Part shown: piece after piece, positions 33,029-43,801 of the stretch | Layout: every line of letters begins with the position of its first letter | Position numbering within the stretch: the stretch's first letter is position 1 | Origin: Actinomadura fibrosa | Lineage (GTDB): Bacteria; Actinomycetota; Actinomycetes; Streptosporangiales; Streptosporangiaceae | DNA: 64,000 bases | NCBI RefSeq assembly: GCF_900659615.1 | Contig: NZ_CAACUY010000026.1 | Location: 1-64,000 of the forward strand | Direction: 5' to 3' | Program-made: the position numbers and the translations under genes | Notes under the pieces: model-generated | The model's input: the letters and a program-made list of their open reading frames with translations, nothing else | Told to the model about the DNA's origin: nothing | Databases searched by the model: none

Positions 33029-34882
33029 TCAGCGTTCGAGCTGGCTCACGTCGCGGGCGGCGCCGGTGGACGCGGACGTCGCCATGGCGGCGTAGGCGCG
33101 GAGCGCGGCGCTGACGGGGCGGTGCCGGTCGCGGGGGCGGTAGCCGCCGAGGTCGGCGAGCAGCTTCTCGCGGCGGATCTCCAGCTCGTCGGCCGGGACG
33201 TCCAGCTCCAGGACCCGGTTCGGGATGTCGATCACGATGCGGTCGCCGTCCTCGACGAGGGCGATGATGCCGCCGCCCGCGGCCTCGGGGGAGGCGTGGC
33301 CGATGGACAGGCCGCTCGTGCCGCCGGAGAAGCGGCCGTCGGTGATGAGCGCGCAGGCCTTGCCGAGCCCGCGGCCCTTGAGGAAGCTCGTCGGGTAGAG
33401 CATCTCCTGCATGCCGGGGCCGCCCTTGGGGCCCTCGTAGCGGATCACGACGACGTCGCCCGCCTTGATCCTGCCGCTGAGGATGCCCTCGACGGCGTCG
33501 TCCTGGCTCTCGAAGACGACGGCGGGGCCGGTGAAGGTCCACAGCTCCTCGTCGACGCCGGCGGTCTTGACGATCGCGCCGTCGGGGGCGATGTTGCCGC
33601 GCAGGACGGCGAGGCCGCCGTCGGCGGTGTAGGCGTGCTCCACGTCACGGATGCAGCCCTCGGCGCGGTCGAGGTCGAGCTCCTCCCAGCGGGCGCTCTG
33701 GCTGAACGCCGACGTGGTGCGGACGCCGCCGGGCGCGGCGTGGAACAGCTCCACCGCCTCGGGGAGGACGTCGGGGGAGCGGACGTCCCACTTGGCGAGG
33801 TGCTCCTCCAGGGACGCGGAGTGGACCGAGTGGACGGTCCGCTTCAGCAGTCCCGCGCGGTCGAGCTCGCCGAGCAGGGCGGGGATGCCGCCCGCGCGGT
33901 GGCAGTCCTCGACGTGGTACTTGCCGGTGGCCGGGGCGAGCTTGCAGATGCAGGGGACGCGGCGGGACAGCTCGTCGATCTCCTTGAGCCCGAAGTCCAC
34001 GCCGGCCTCGTGCGCGGCGGCCAGCAGGTGCAGGATCGTGTTGGTGGAGCCGCCCATGGCCACGTCCAGGACCATGGCGTTCTCGAACGCGTCGGCGGTG
34101 GCGATGCTGAGCGGCAGCACGGACGCGTCGTCGCCGTCGTAGTAGCGGTGGGCGATGTCGACCACGGCGCGGCCGGCGTCCTCGTAGAGGCGGCGGCGGG
34201 CGGTGTGGGTGGCGAGGACGGTGCCGTTGCCGGGCAGGGCCAGGCCGATCGCCTCGGTGAGGCAGTTCATGGAGTTGGCGGTGAACATGCCCGAGCAGGA
34301 CCCGCAGGTCGGGCAGGCGCTCTCCTCCATCTCCAGGAGCTTGTCCTCGGCGACCGAGTCGTCCGCGGAGGCGATGATCGGGTCGATGAGGTCGAGCTTG
34401 TTGCCGCCCATGACGCCCTCTACCGGCTTGCCGGCCTCCATCGGGCCGCCGGAGACGAACACGGTCGGGATGTTGAGGCGCAGCGCGGCCAGCAGCATGC
34501 CCGGGGTGATCTTGTCGCAGTTGGAGACGCAGACGAGGGCGTCGGCGCAGTGCGCGTTGACCATGTACTCGATCGCGTCGGCGATCACCTCGCGGGACGG
34601 CAGCGAGTAGAGCATGCCGTCGTGGCCCATCGCGATGCCGTCGTCCACGGCGATCGTGTTGAACTCGCGGGGGACGCCGCCGGCCTCGCGGACGGCGCCG
34701 GCCACGACCTTGCCGACCTGGTCCAGGTGGACGTGGCCGGGCACGAACTGGGTGAAGCTGTTGGCCACGGCCACGATGGGCTTCCCGAAGTCCTCGCGTT
34801 CGACGCCGCTGGCCCGCATGAGGGCGCGGGCGCCCGCCATGTTCCTGCCGTGGGTGACCGTGCGTGACCTGAGGGCGGGCAT
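33029..34882 (-). CDS. ilvD: Dihydroxy-acid dehydratase
   Basis: IlvD dehydrates dihydroxy acids to the 2-keto acids of valine, isoleucine and pantothenate synthesis. The 617-residue product has the iron-sulfur cysteines in [13 protein letters not shown] and [20 protein letters not shown], and [12 protein letters not shown]. Its length is the usual E. coli-like class. The start ATG 34882 reads [20 protein letters not shown]. No other ilv genes are nearby. Confidence 0.96.
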   Translation of the reverse strand: MPALRSRTVTHGRNMAGARALMRASGVEREDFGKPIVAVANSFTQFVPGHVHLDQVGKVVAGAVREAGGVPREFNTIAVDDGIAMGHDGMLYSLPSREVIADAIEYMVNAHCADALVCVSNCDKITPGMLLAALRLNIPTVFVSGGPMEAGKPVEGVMGGNKLDLIDPIIASADDSVAEDKLLEMEESACPTCGSCSGMFTANSMNCLTEAIGLALPGNGTVLATHTARRRLYEDAGRAVVDIAHRYYDGDDASVLPLSIATADAFENAMVLDVAMGGSTNTILHLLAAAHEAGVDFGLKEIDELSRRVPCICKLAPATGKYHVEDCHRAGGIPALLGELDRAGLLKRTVHSVHSASLEEHLAKWDVRSPDVLPEAVELFHAAPGGVRTTSAFSQSARWEELDLDRAEGCIRDVEHAYTADGGLAVLRGNIAPDGAIVKTAGVDEELWTFTGPAVVFESQDDAVEGILSGRIKAGDVVVIRYEGPKGGPGMQEMLYPTSFLKGRGLGKACALITDGRFSGGTSGLSIGHASPEAAGGGIIALVEDGDRIVIDIPNRVLELDVPADELEIRREKLLADLGGYRPRDRHRPVSAALRAYAAMATSASTGAARDVSQLER

Positions 34883-35237
34883 CTCGGAACCTCTCTGACC
34901 TGTGGCGTGCCGTGACTTCCGATCGTACGACCGCGCCGGCGCCGGTCGGGCGGGGAGCGGGGTGCGGCGATCGGGCCGCGCGACGGGAACGGGGCAGCGG
35001 CGGTTCGCGGCGCTGCGGCCGGCTCAGCGGAGATCGTGCGGGGTCGGCCCTGTCGTTCGATGCTACCCAACGGCGCCGGATGCTCGGGCGGCGCGACCGC
35101 GGGGAGGGGTGATCGCGGGAACGCGTGATCACGGAAGAGCGGAGGCGGCACCTGCGCCGCGGGGGCGGCGAGGTGCCCCTCCGAATGCCGGGCGCCCGCG
35201 GGGCCCGGTGGTCCGGGGCTCGTCGTCGAGCCGTGCC
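34883..35237. other. Intergenic region upstream of ilvD
   Basis: About 350 bases with no gene. It should hold the ilvD promoter on the minus strand. I looked for a leader peptide or T-box-like structure and saw none convincing. Confidence 0.45.
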
Positions 35238-35256
35238 GGGCGGCCCGGGGCCGCCC
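35238..35256 (-). terminator. Short hairpin after the NERD gene
   Basis: GGGCGGC (35238-35244) pairs with GCCGCCC (35250-35256), nine bases beyond the stop codon of the minus-strand gene. Confidence 0.6.
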
Positions 35257-35264
35257 GCGTGCGC

Positions 35265-36083
35265 TCAGTCGGGGTACTTCGGCGGCAGCGCCTTCTCGGC
35301 CGCCTGGAAGATCCGCTCGACGTCGGCGTCGGTGAGGATCTTCGGCCGGCGGCGCAGGTAGGCGCGCGCGCGGTTGCCGGCGTAGACGTCCACGTCCCTG
35401 ACCCGCATGACCTTCCACGGGATGGACGGGCCGTAGATGGCCACGGAGGGCTGCACCGGCACCTCGAAGCCGACCGCGCCGCCGATGATCCGGCTGGCCT
35501 GCTCGGCCTCCCAGCGCGCCTCGTCCAGCCGGTCCTTGCGGTTGAAGGGGCCGTGGAAGAGCTTCAGGTGCGACATCGTGCGCACCGGCAGCCGCTTGTC
35601 CCAGTTCTCGGAGTCGATCGCGTAGACGCCGCTCGGCCCGATCACGAGGTGGTCGATCTGGCCGTCGCTGACGCCCTCGTCGTCGCGCGGGACGGCCCGC
35701 GCGTGCAGCACGAGGTAGCCGTTGCGCTGGAGGGACTTCAGCTGCTTCTCGGTGCGGCGCTCGGCGGCCGACGACTTCTGCCAGGCCGAGACGCTGGACT
35801 GCGTGCGGGCCCGGCGGACGGTGTCGACGATCACCACCAGGACCGCGGCGGTGAGGCCGAGCCGCACGCCGACGACCAGGGTGCAGGCCAGGCCGACGAC
35901 GATCGCCGTGCCGATCCGCCACATCCACCGGCGGATCTGGGGGTCGCTCAGCAGCGCCCCGCCGGTTCGCTCCTCGGCCGCCTCCTTCACCGGCGTGCCG
36001 TACGGACGGTCACGCGACTCCTCCGTCTCGTCCCCCGGGTGGTCTCGCGATTCCTGCCCTTTGCCCCGCTCCATGATCGCCAT
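35265..36083 (-). CDS. NERD-domain membrane protein
   Basis: A 272-residue protein. After a charged N-terminus there are two hydrophobic spans near residues 55-90 (IGTAIVVGLACTLVVGVRLG and LTAAVLVVIVDTV), then a nuclease-related NERD domain (GYLVLHARAVPRDDEGVSDG, QIDHLVIGPSGVYAIDSENW) with the core D-x-n-EN residues seen in restriction-like folds. Function is unproven. I chose ATG 36083 because GGAG lies eight bases before it; the ATG at 36119 is also in frame. Confidence 0.82.
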   Translation of the reverse strand: MAIMERGKGQESRDHPGDETEESRDRPYGTPVKEAAEERTGGALLSDPQIRRWMWRIGTAIVVGLACTLVVGVRLGLTAAVLVVIVDTVRRARTQSSVSAWQKSSAAERRTEKQLKSLQRNGYLVLHARAVPRDDEGVSDGQIDHLVIGPSGVYAIDSENWDKRLPVRTMSHLKLFHGPFNRKDRLDEARWEAEQASRIIGGAVGFEVPVQPSVAIYGPSIPWKVMRVRDVDVYAGNRARAYLRRRPKILTDADVERIFQAAEKALPPKYPD

Positions 36084-36154
36084 GAGTGACGCTCCGTATT
36101 CCTTTCCCATCGGGGGCATGATCCTCCGTGCGCAGAGTAATCATTCCTACGGTT

Positions 36155-36190
36155 GGCGACTAGTCATGCCGGGTTAATACTTTTGTCGCC
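36155..36190. promoter_or_regulatory. A/T-rich inverted repeat in the divergent spacer
   Basis: GGCGAC (36155-36160) and GTCGCC (36185-36190) flank an unusually A/T-rich stretch between the divergent NERD and amidase genes. It may hold the NERD promoter. Confidence 0.3.
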
Positions 36191-36248
36191 GGGCGCGCGT
36201 GATTCACCGCCGCGGCAGGCGGGTAGATTATGTGCCGCTCTATCATCT

Positions 36249-36277
36249 TTGATGCTTGTGCGTCCGGCGTCTACCGT
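36249..36277 (+). promoter_or_regulatory. Promoter of a probable leaderless amidase transcript
   Basis: TTGATG (36249-36254), 17 bases, TACCGT (36272-36277). The GTG start at 36286 is eight bases after the -10 and no ribosome site precedes it, so the mRNA likely begins at or next to the start codon. Confidence 0.55.
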
Positions 36278-36285
36278 TCCGCCTT

Positions 36286-37710
36286 GTGACTCATACCCAC
36301 GACCTGAGCGTCATGCAACTCGCCGGGGCGATCCGGGCGCGCGAGCTGTCGCCCGTCGAGATCGCCGACCACTACCTCGACCGCATCGAGCGCCTGGACC
36401 CGCAGGTCGGCGCCTACGTGACCGTGACCCCCGAGCGGGCCCGCGCGGAGGCCAAGCTCGCCGAGCGCGCCGTCCTGGACGCGGTGGACCCCGCTGACCT
36501 GCCGCCCCTGCACGGCGTGCCGGTTCCGGTCAAGGACCTGAACATGGTGAACGGCGTCAGGATGACTTTCGGCTCGGACGTCTTCGCCGATCTGACGGGC
36601 TTCGCGGACGATAACGTCGTGTCCCTGTTGGGGCAAGCGGGTTCTGTCCTCCTCGGTAAGACCGCGACCCCCGAATTCGGACTTCCCTGTTACACCGAAA
36701 GTGCCGTCGCGCCGCCCGCCCGCACCCCGTGGGACCTGACGCGGTCGGCGGGCGGCTCCAGCGGCGGCGCCGCCGCGGCGGTGGCGGCGGGGCTCGCGCC
36801 GGCCGCCCAGGGCAGCGACGGCGGCGGGTCGATCCGCATCCCGAGCAGCGTCTGCGGCCTCTTCGGGATCAAGCCCACGCGCGGCCGGATCTCGCAGGGG
36901 CCGATCATCCCCGACCTGTTCGGGCTGTCCACCAACGGCCCCATCGCGCGGACCGTCCGCGACGCCGCGCTCCTGCTGGACGTGATGGCGGGCCCGATGC
37001 CCGGCGACCTCTACGCGGCGCCGCCCGTGGCGGGAACGTTCCTGTCGTTCGCCGACCGGCCGCCGGGGCGGCTGCGGATCGCGCGGAACCGGCAGCCCGC
37101 CGTCCCGGGCGCGGAGGTGCACCCGGACTGCGTCGCGGCCTACGAGGACGCGTCCGCGCTGCTGGAGGAGCTCGGCCACGAGGTCGTGGACCTGCCGCCG
37201 GTCTTCGGTCCGGAGCTCGTCCCGCACTTCGAGCTGCTGTGGGGCGTCATGGCCACGCTCACGCCCGTCGCGGAGGACCAGGAGCACCGCCTCCAGCCGC
37301 TGACCCGCTGGCTGCGGGAGCGGGGGCGGGCCACCTCGGCGCCCGCCCTGTTCGAGGCGCACGCCCAGTTGCAGGCGGCGATGCGGGCGGCGTTCCCGGT
37401 GATGGACGCGTTCGACGCGATCCTGCATCCCACGCTGGCGCGGCCGCCGGTGCCCGTCGGGTACTTCCACGACCAGGAGCCCGCGGAGAACTTCGAGCGG
37501 CAGAAGCACTTCACGCCGTTCTGCGCGGCCTACAACATCTCCGGGCAGCCCGCGGTGAACGTCCCGCTGCACTGGAACGCCGAGGGGCTGCCGATCGGGG
37601 TCATGCTCGCGGGCCGGCTCGGCGGGGAGGGCACGCTCATCTCCCTCGCGGCGCAACTGGAGGAGGCCCGCCCCTGGACCGACCGGAAGCCGCCCGTCTG
37701 GGACGCGTGA
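36286..37710 (+). CDS. Amidase (amidase-signature family)
   Basis: A 474-residue amidase-signature enzyme. The catalytic Ser-cisSer-Lys triad is visible: Lys in [11 protein letters not shown] near residue 83, and the Gly/Ser-rich [20 protein letters not shown], with the second half [20 protein letters not shown] carrying the nucleophile. It hydrolyses an amide, unknown which. There is no gatB partner, so it is not GatA. Start GTG 36286 fits both the promoter and the family N-terminus ([20 protein letters not shown]). Confidence 0.9.
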   Translation: MTHTHDLSVMQLAGAIRARELSPVEIADHYLDRIERLDPQVGAYVTVTPERARAEAKLAERAVLDAVDPADLPPLHGVPVPVKDLNMVNGVRMTFGSDVFADLTGFADDNVVSLLGQAGSVLLGKTATPEFGLPCYTESAVAPPARTPWDLTRSAGGSSGGAAAAVAAGLAPAAQGSDGGGSIRIPSSVCGLFGIKPTRGRISQGPIIPDLFGLSTNGPIARTVRDAALLLDVMAGPMPGDLYAAPPVAGTFLSFADRPPGRLRIARNRQPAVPGAEVHPDCVAAYEDASALLEELGHEVVDLPPVFGPELVPHFELLWGVMATLTPVAEDQEHRLQPLTRWLRERGRATSAPALFEAHAQLQAAMRAAFPVMDAFDAILHPTLARPPVPVGYFHDQEPAENFERQKHFTPFCAAYNISGQPAVNVPLHWNAEGLPIGVMLAGRLGGEGTLISLAAQLEEARPWTDRKPPVWDA

Positions 37711-37729
37711 CGCCGCCCGCCGGGGGCAT

Positions 37730-39814
37730 GTGTGCAGCGTGGCTGAGGACGAACTGATCAGGCTGGCCGAGCGGTACCAGGTGGCGACGCACTACACCGA
37801 CTGGCGGGGGAAGGAGGCGAAGGTCTCGCGCGACACGCTCGTGGCGGTCCTCGCGGCGCTCGGCGTCGACGCGGACTCCCCGCCGGAGGCCCCCGACCCG
37901 GGACGGCGCGGACCGGCGGGCGGGCACTCCCCGGCACTGCTGCCCCCGGCCGTCCTCCTGCGCCGGGGCGCGGAGCGGGAGCTCGTGCGGGCGCGGCCAG
38001 GCGAGACGCCCGAGCTCAGCGTGGAGCTGGACTCCGGCGAGCTGGTCCCGGTCCGCGGCGGGTCCGCCCGGATGACGCGGGACGTCCCGCTGGGCTGGCA
38101 CCGCCTGCACGCCCGCCTCGGCGACCGGCACGAGACCGCGCCACTGCTGGTCGCGCCGGAGCGGCTGCGGCGGCCGCCGCGGATGTGGGGGCTCACCGCC
38201 CAGCTCTACTCGGTGCGCTCCGGCGCGTCCTGGGGGATGGGCGACCTCGGCGACCTCGCGCGCCTGGCGGCCTGGAGCGGCCGCGAGCTCGGCGCCGGGT
38301 TCCTCGTCGTCAACCCGCTGCACGCGACGGAGCCCGTCCCGCCGGTGGGGCCGTCGCCGTACTCGCCGATGAGCCGCCGCTTCGCCGCGCCGATCTACCT
38401 GCGCGTCGAGGACCTCCCCGAGTACGCGGCGCTGCCCGCGGACGACCGGGAGCGGCTCGCCGCCCTCGCGGCCCCGCTGCGGGCGTCCGACGGCCCGATC
38501 GACCGGGACGCCGTGTGGGCCGCCAAGCTGGAGGCCCTGGAGCTGATGTACCGGCTGCCCCGGGACGCCGCGGAGCAGCGGCGCTTCGAGGAGTTCCGGC
38601 GGCGCGAGGGCGACCCGCTGAAGGCGTTCGCGACCTGGTGCGCGCTCAGCGAGGTCCACGGCACCGACTGGCGGCGCTGGCCCGCCGAGCTCCGCGACGC
38701 CGGGGGCCGCGCCGTGGCGGAGGCCGCCGCGCGGCACGCCGACCGGGTCGGCTTCCACACCTGGCTCCAGTGGCGCCTCGACGGCCAGCTCGGGGACGCG
38801 CAGCGGGCGGCCAGGGAGGCGGGGATGCCGGTCGGCGTCGTCCACGACCTCGCGGTCGGCGTCGCGCACGGCAGCGCGGACGCCTGGATCTACCGGGACC
38901 TGTTCGCGCAGGGCATGAGCGTCGGGGCGCCACCGGACGAGTTCAACCAGCGCGGCCAGGACTGGGGGCAGCCGCCGTGGCATCCGCGCCGCCTCGCCGG
39001 GGCCGCCTACCTGCCGTTCCGGGAGATGCTGGCCGCCGCGTTCCGGCACGGCGGCGGGCTGCGGCTCGACCACGCCATGCAGGTGTCGCGGCTCTGGTGG
39101 GTGCCGGAGGGCGGGTCCCCGGCGGACGGCACCTACGTCCGCTACGACCGCGACGCCCTGCTGTGCTGCCTGACCTGGGAGGCCGAGCGGGCGGGCGCCG
39201 TGGTCGTCGGCGAGGACCTCGGCACCGTCGAGCCCGGGGTCCGCGACGACCTCGCCGACCGGGGCGTGCTCGGCACGTCGCTGCTGTGGTTCGAGCGGGG
39301 CGACACGGGCCTGCCGAAGCCGCCGCAGGCGTGGCGGGAGCTGTCGCTCGCCACGGTCGGCACGCACGACATGCCGCCGATCACCGGGTTCCTGCACGGC
39401 GACCACATCGCGCTCCGCGACCGGCTCGGCCTGCTGACCCGCCCGCTCGCCGAGGAGGTCGCCGACCACCGCCGCCAGCTCGCCGACTGGCTCGCCGTCC
39501 TGCACGCCGAGGACCTGCTCGCCGTGCCGCCCGAGGACGTCCTCGACGCCCTCGCGGACGGCTCGTCCGCCTACGACGAGCAGGTGGTCGCCGCCCTGCA
39601 CGCCTTCCTCGGCCGCACCCCGGCCCGGCTCATCGGCGTCTCGCTCGCGGACGCCGTGGGGGAGCGCCGCACCCAGAACCAGCCGGGCACCACCGACGAG
39701 TACCCCAACTGGCGGGTTCCCCTCGCGGACGCCGAGGGACGTCCCGTCCTGCTGGAGGACCTGCCGACGGACCCGCACGTCCAGGCGACGCTGAAGAACC
39801 TCCCGGTCGGCTGA
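37730..39814 (+). CDS. malQ: 4-alpha-glucanotransferase
   Basis: A 694-residue GH77 amylomaltase that transfers glucan chains between maltodextrins. The actinobacterial form carries an extra N-terminal domain (from EDELIRLAERYQVATHYTDW). The GH77 core has GLTAQLYSVRSGASWGMGDL, GGGLRLDHAMQVSRLWWVPE with the nucleophile Asp, VVGEDLGTVEPGVRDDLADR with the acid Glu, and VGTHDMPPITG with the third carboxylate. Start GTG 37730 or 37739. The amidase stop is 20 bases upstream. Confidence 0.94.
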   Translation: MCSVAEDELIRLAERYQVATHYTDWRGKEAKVSRDTLVAVLAALGVDADSPPEAPDPGRRGPAGGHSPALLPPAVLLRRGAERELVRARPGETPELSVELDSGELVPVRGGSARMTRDVPLGWHRLHARLGDRHETAPLLVAPERLRRPPRMWGLTAQLYSVRSGASWGMGDLGDLARLAAWSGRELGAGFLVVNPLHATEPVPPVGPSPYSPMSRRFAAPIYLRVEDLPEYAALPADDRERLAALAAPLRASDGPIDRDAVWAAKLEALELMYRLPRDAAEQRRFEEFRRREGDPLKAFATWCALSEVHGTDWRRWPAELRDAGGRAVAEAAARHADRVGFHTWLQWRLDGQLGDAQRAAREAGMPVGVVHDLAVGVAHGSADAWIYRDLFAQGMSVGAPPDEFNQRGQDWGQPPWHPRRLAGAAYLPFREMLAAAFRHGGGLRLDHAMQVSRLWWVPEGGSPADGTYVRYDRDALLCCLTWEAERAGAVVVGEDLGTVEPGVRDDLADRGVLGTSLLWFERGDTGLPKPPQAWRELSLATVGTHDMPPITGFLHGDHIALRDRLGLLTRPLAEEVADHRRQLADWLAVLHAEDLLAVPPEDVLDALADGSSAYDEQVVAALHAFLGRTPARLIGVSLADAVGERRTQNQPGTTDEYPNWRVPLADAEGRPVLLEDLPTDPHVQATLKNLPVG

Positions 39815-39874
39815 CCACGGGGTGCCGACGCGGGGCGGTACCAAGCCGATCACGCGCCGCCGACGCGGGCCGTC

Positions 39875-39919
39875 ACTCGGCTGAGCGTGCCGCCGACGCG
39901 GGGCGGCGCTCAGCCGAGT
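39875..39919. terminator. Convergent terminator, 13-base perfect stem
   Basis: ACTCGGCTGAGCG (39875-39887) pairs with CGCTCAGCCGAGT (39907-39919). The right arm overlaps the stop codon of the convergent gene. The spacer 39820-39905 also repeats GCCGACGCGGG three times. Confidence 0.8.
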
Positions 39920-40938
39920 GCGGCCTCGATGCGGATCGTCACGTCGTGCAGCAGCGTGTCGGGGACGATCGGCGCCGTCGCGATCGCCGAGAACAGGGCG
40001 GGCAGGCCGGGCAGGGGGTAGGGGTCGGCGTCGGCGCCCTCCAGGGCGCGGCGGCCGAGGGGCTGGTGCAGCAGCGACTTCCGCGCGCGCGTCCACGCGG
40101 TCTGCACCTCCTCCGGCGACGGCACCCCGAACCCGTGCCCGACCGGGGCGGCGTGCCGCAGCCTGACCAGGGCGCTGTCGGTGAACTCGGCGGCCAGCTT
40201 GCACCGCTCGGTGAGGCCGGCGCGGACGGGCGCGTCCAGCCGCGTCATCACCGAGCACGGCGTGCGGCAGCGGGCCGCGCAGTCGCCGAGCGCGGCGGCG
40301 ACCTGGCTGTGCTGGCGGTCCAGGTAGGCGCGCCAGCCGGGCGGAGGCTCCTTGGAGACGCGCAGCGTCCGCTCGCACGCGGACCGTTCCGGCCGGGTGT
40401 GGTCGCAGGTCCGCGGCGCGCCGGGCTGGACGGGCACGCCGAACCGGCTGCCCGCGCCGTTCACCGCCGCGCCGATCAGCGCCGGGTCGCCCGCGTGGCC
40501 GAGGACGGGCTCCCACGCCAGCAGCGCCAGGTACTCGCCGGCGATGTGCACCGCCGCGACGAGCGCCGCCATGTCGCGGCGGTGCCAGCGGATCGCGATG
40601 ACCTCCAGCAGCAGCGCGTACGCGGGGCGCAGGCTCGCGAGGGCGCCGCGGGGCCGCTCGCGCGGCGCCTGCGGCATGCGGCTCGCACGGGCGCGGTCCA
40701 GCAGGTCGGCCGGGACCTCGCCGACCTCCTCGGGCATGCCGAAGTCCTCGGCGTCCAGGTCCAGGACCCGCTGCCCGAACGCGCACAGCGCCGCCAGCCC
40801 GTTGTGCCCAGGCGCGTGCGTCCCGTGCGTCCCGTGCGCCCCGTTCGCCTTGTGGGCGCCTTGCGCGATCAGCGCCTCCAGGTCCCCGAACGCGTACCGC
40901 CGCGCCAGTGCCCTGAGTACGTCCCGTGCGGTCTCCAC
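39910..40938 (-). CDS. Unrecognised cytoplasmic protein
   Basis: A 342-residue protein that I do not recognise. It appears mainly helical with no signal or membrane span. The N-terminus has a His/Gly patch (GAHGTHGTHAPGHNG) from a 9-base DNA repeat. A middle region has several cysteines: CDHTRPERSACERT, then about 40 residues later CAARCRTPCS, which together could bind a metal or cluster. LLLEVIAIRWHRRDMAALVA and AAVHIAGEYLALLAWEPVLG look conserved. It stands alone between malQ and pepN. ATG 40938. Confidence 0.7.
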   Translation of the reverse strand: METARDVLRALARRYAFGDLEALIAQGAHKANGAHGTHGTHAPGHNGLAALCAFGQRVLDLDAEDFGMPEEVGEVPADLLDRARASRMPQAPRERPRGALASLRPAYALLLEVIAIRWHRRDMAALVAAVHIAGEYLALLAWEPVLGHAGDPALIGAAVNGAGSRFGVPVQPGAPRTCDHTRPERSACERTLRVSKEPPPGWRAYLDRQHSQVAAALGDCAARCRTPCSVMTRLDAPVRAGLTERCKLAAEFTDSALVRLRHAAPVGHGFGVPSPEEVQTAWTRARKSLLHQPLGRRALEGADADPYPLPGLPALFSAIATAPIVPDTLLHDVTIRIEAALG

Positions 40939-41053
40939 TCACTCACCCTTCCACCCCGTGACCATGCGATCCATCGCCGGACGGCGCGGTGCCGCCACCC
41001 GTCCGGAGACGGCCGCATGGCCACGGAGACGCCCCCAATCGGGTCAGCGCAAC

Positions 41054-41083
41054 CCCTGGGGGTGGACCCCCAGACCCCCAGGG
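41054..41083 (-). terminator. Hairpin after pepN
   Basis: CCCTGGGGGT (41054-41063) pairs with ACCCCCAGGG (41074-41083), downstream of the minus-strand pepN stop. Confidence 0.65.
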
Positions 41084-41100
41084 CTCGCGCCCAAAAGCGG

Positions 41101-43635
41101 TCAGCCTGCCGCGCGGTCCTTGGCGCGGGCGCGCAGCGCTCGGGCCACGCCGTCCCGGCCCTCCGACAGCAGCCGGACGAGCGCCGCGGGGGGCCGCTCC
41201 TCGGCGATGTAGGCGTCGGTCCGGTCGACGGTGGACTGCTCGATCACGAGGAACGGGTAGGCGACCTCGGCGAACGTCTGCGACATGTCGCTGCTCCACT
41301 CCGCCCAGACCCGCCCGACCTCGGCGAAGTACCGGTCCACGTAGGGGCGCAGCAGCTCCGCCTGGTCGGGCTCCACGAAGCCGCCGAGCGTCGCCCGGTA
41401 GACGGCGTTCGGCAGCGTGCCGGACACGATCCGCTCCCACGCGGCGGCCTTCGCCTCGGCGGCCGGGATCGCGGCTTTGCCCGCGGCGGCGTGCCGCTCG
41501 CCCGCGGCGGTCCGGTCCCGCTCGTGCTCGGCGTCGATCTCCGCCTCGCCCGCCCGGCCGGTGACGACCAGCCGGCGCAGCAGCGTCCAGCGCAGATCGG
41601 TGTCGACCGTGAGCCCGTCGAGCTTCTGCGAGCCGTCCAGCAGGCCCTGGACGAAGTCCAGGTGCGCGTCATCGACGGCCGAGGCGGCGAACGCCTGGAC
41701 GTAGGCGAGCTGGAAGTCCGACCCCGGCTCGGCGGCGCGGAGCAGGCCGTGCAGGGCGTCCGCCATCAGGCGGAAGCCCTCCTCGCGCCACTCCGGGTCC
41801 GCGTACTGCTGGAGGGCGAGGCGGGCCTGGCGCAGCAGCGTCTGGGTCACGGAGATGTCCGTGACGCCCGCGATGCCCTGGACGACGAGCTTGACGTAGT
41901 CGCGGGTCGCCATCTCCGCGTCGCGGGTCATGTCCCACGCCGCCGACCAGCACAGGGCGCGCGGCAGGCCGTCCTTGATGTCGCCGATGTGGTCGACGAG
42001 CGTCCGCAGCGAGTGCTCGTCCAGGCGGATCTTGGCGTAGGTGAGGTCGTCGTCGTTGACCAGCACGAGGTCGGGCCGCTTCTTGCCGGCCAGTTCCGGG
42101 ACCTCGGTGCGGGCGCCGACCACGTCCAGCTCGATCCGATCCCGCCGGACGAGGCCCTCGTCCGTCAGGTCGTAGAGGCCGATCGCGACGCGGTGCGAGC
42201 GCAGCGTCGGATAGTCCTGCTTGGCCTCCTGCAGAACGGCGAAGGAGGTGAAGTTGCCGTCGCCGTCCACCTCGTAGGACGGGCGGAGCGTGTTGACCCC
42301 GGCCGTCTCCAGCCACTCCTTCGACCACGACGCCAGATCGCGTCCGGACGTCTCCTCCAGCGCGCCCAGCAGGTCGGCGAGGACGGTGTTCCCCCACGCG
42401 TGCCGGTCGAAGTAGTGCCGGACGCCCTCCAGGAAGTTGTCGCGGCCGACGTAGGCGACGAGCTGCTTCAGGACGCTGGCGCCCTTCGCGTAGGTGATCC
42501 CGTCGAAGTTGACCTCCACCGCGCGGATGTCGGGGATGTCCGCGGAGATCGGGTGCGTCGAGGGGAGCTGGTCCTGCCGGTACGCCCACGCCTTCATCAG
42601 GTTCGCGAACGTCGTCCACGAGCCCTTCCACTTCGTGGCCTCCGCCTGGCACAGGACGCTCATGTACGTGGCGAACGACTCGTTCAGCCACAGGTCGTCC
42701 CACCAGCGCATCGTCACGAGGTCGCCGAACCACATGTGCGCCATCTCGTGCAGGATCGTCTCCGCGCGGCGCTCGTAGGCGGCGTCGGTGACCCGCGACC
42801 GGAAGACGTAGTCCTCCAGGAACGTCACGGCGCCCGCGTTCTCCATCGCGCCCGCGTTGAACTCCGGGACGAACAGCTGGTCGTACTTGGAGAACGGGTA
42901 CGGGCGGCCGAAGACGTCCTCGAAGTAGGCGAAGCCCTGCCGGGTCACGTCCACGATCGCGTCCGCGTCGAGGTGCTCGGCCAGGGAGGCGCGGCAGAAC
43001 ACGCCGAGGGGGATGACCGTGCCGTCCGCGCGCCGGTACTCGTCCCGGACGACGTGGTACGGCCCCGCGATCAGGGCGGTGATGTAGGTCGAGACCTGGG
43101 GGGTCGGGGGGAAGTGCCACGTCCCGCCGCCGGACGTCTCGGCGGACTCGTTGGTGACGACCTGCCAGTCCTCGGGGGCGCGCACGGTCAGCTCGAACGT
43201 GGCCTTGAGGTCCGGCTGGTCGAAGCACGTGTACATCCGGTGCGCGTCGGCCGTCTCGAACTGGGTGTAGAGGTACACGCCGTCGTCCACCGGGTCCACG
43301 AACCGGTGGAGGCCCTCACCGGACCGGGAGTAGGCGCAGTCGGCGACGACGCGGAGCTCGTTCTCGGCGGCCAGGCCCGGCAGCGGGATCCGGCCCTTCT
43401 CCGCGTCGTAGGACGCGGGGTCCAGGGCCCCGCCGTTCAGCGTCACCTCCCGCACGACCGCGCCGTGCAGGTCGACGAAGGTCGACGCGCCCGCCTCGGC
43501 GCTGCCGAACCGGATCACGGTGGTGGAACCGAACCGCTCCTCACCCGTCGTGAGGTCGAGCTCGACCGCGTACGACTCGACGGTGAGCAGCCGGGCCCGT
43601 TCCCGCGCCTCGTCGCGCGTGAGGTTGCCTGCCAC
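41101..43635 (-). CDS. pepN: Aminopeptidase N (family M1)
   Basis: An 844-residue zinc aminopeptidase that removes N-terminal residues from peptides. Exopeptidase motif GAMEN (in [14 protein letters not shown]) near residue 265, zinc site [20 protein letters not shown] with the third ligand Glu in LNESFAT, and the C-terminal ERAP1-like domain are all present. No signal peptide. The length matches actinobacterial PepN. ATG 43635. It is divergent from the reductase gene at 43802. Confidence 0.96.
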   Translation of the reverse strand: MAGNLTRDEARERARLLTVESYAVELDLTTGEERFGSTTVIRFGSAEAGASTFVDLHGAVVREVTLNGGALDPASYDAEKGRIPLPGLAAENELRVVADCAYSRSGEGLHRFVDPVDDGVYLYTQFETADAHRMYTCFDQPDLKATFELTVRAPEDWQVVTNESAETSGGGTWHFPPTPQVSTYITALIAGPYHVVRDEYRRADGTVIPLGVFCRASLAEHLDADAIVDVTRQGFAYFEDVFGRPYPFSKYDQLFVPEFNAGAMENAGAVTFLEDYVFRSRVTDAAYERRAETILHEMAHMWFGDLVTMRWWDDLWLNESFATYMSVLCQAEATKWKGSWTTFANLMKAWAYRQDQLPSTHPISADIPDIRAVEVNFDGITYAKGASVLKQLVAYVGRDNFLEGVRHYFDRHAWGNTVLADLLGALEETSGRDLASWSKEWLETAGVNTLRPSYEVDGDGNFTSFAVLQEAKQDYPTLRSHRVAIGLYDLTDEGLVRRDRIELDVVGARTEVPELAGKKRPDLVLVNDDDLTYAKIRLDEHSLRTLVDHIGDIKDGLPRALCWSAAWDMTRDAEMATRDYVKLVVQGIAGVTDISVTQTLLRQARLALQQYADPEWREEGFRLMADALHGLLRAAEPGSDFQLAYVQAFAASAVDDAHLDFVQGLLDGSQKLDGLTVDTDLRWTLLRRLVVTGRAGEAEIDAEHERDRTAAGERHAAAGKAAIPAAEAKAAAWERIVSGTLPNAVYRATLGGFVEPDQAELLRPYVDRYFAEVGRVWAEWSSDMSQTFAEVAYPFLVIEQSTVDRTDAYIAEERPPAALVRLLSEGRDGVARALRARAKDRAAG

Positions 43636-43801
43636 ATGTACTCCTTGGTCGGCTCAGTCTCTGTTGGTTCCCCCATGTCTACCAACCTGCCGGTGTTCCG
43701 GTCCCGGCGCCACGGCTTCGGATACCGCCGGGAAACGGGGAATGGGGGCGCCGTGCGCCGGGTTGTCGCTGCTGATACGTATCGCATCGAGGAGGCCCGC
43801 C

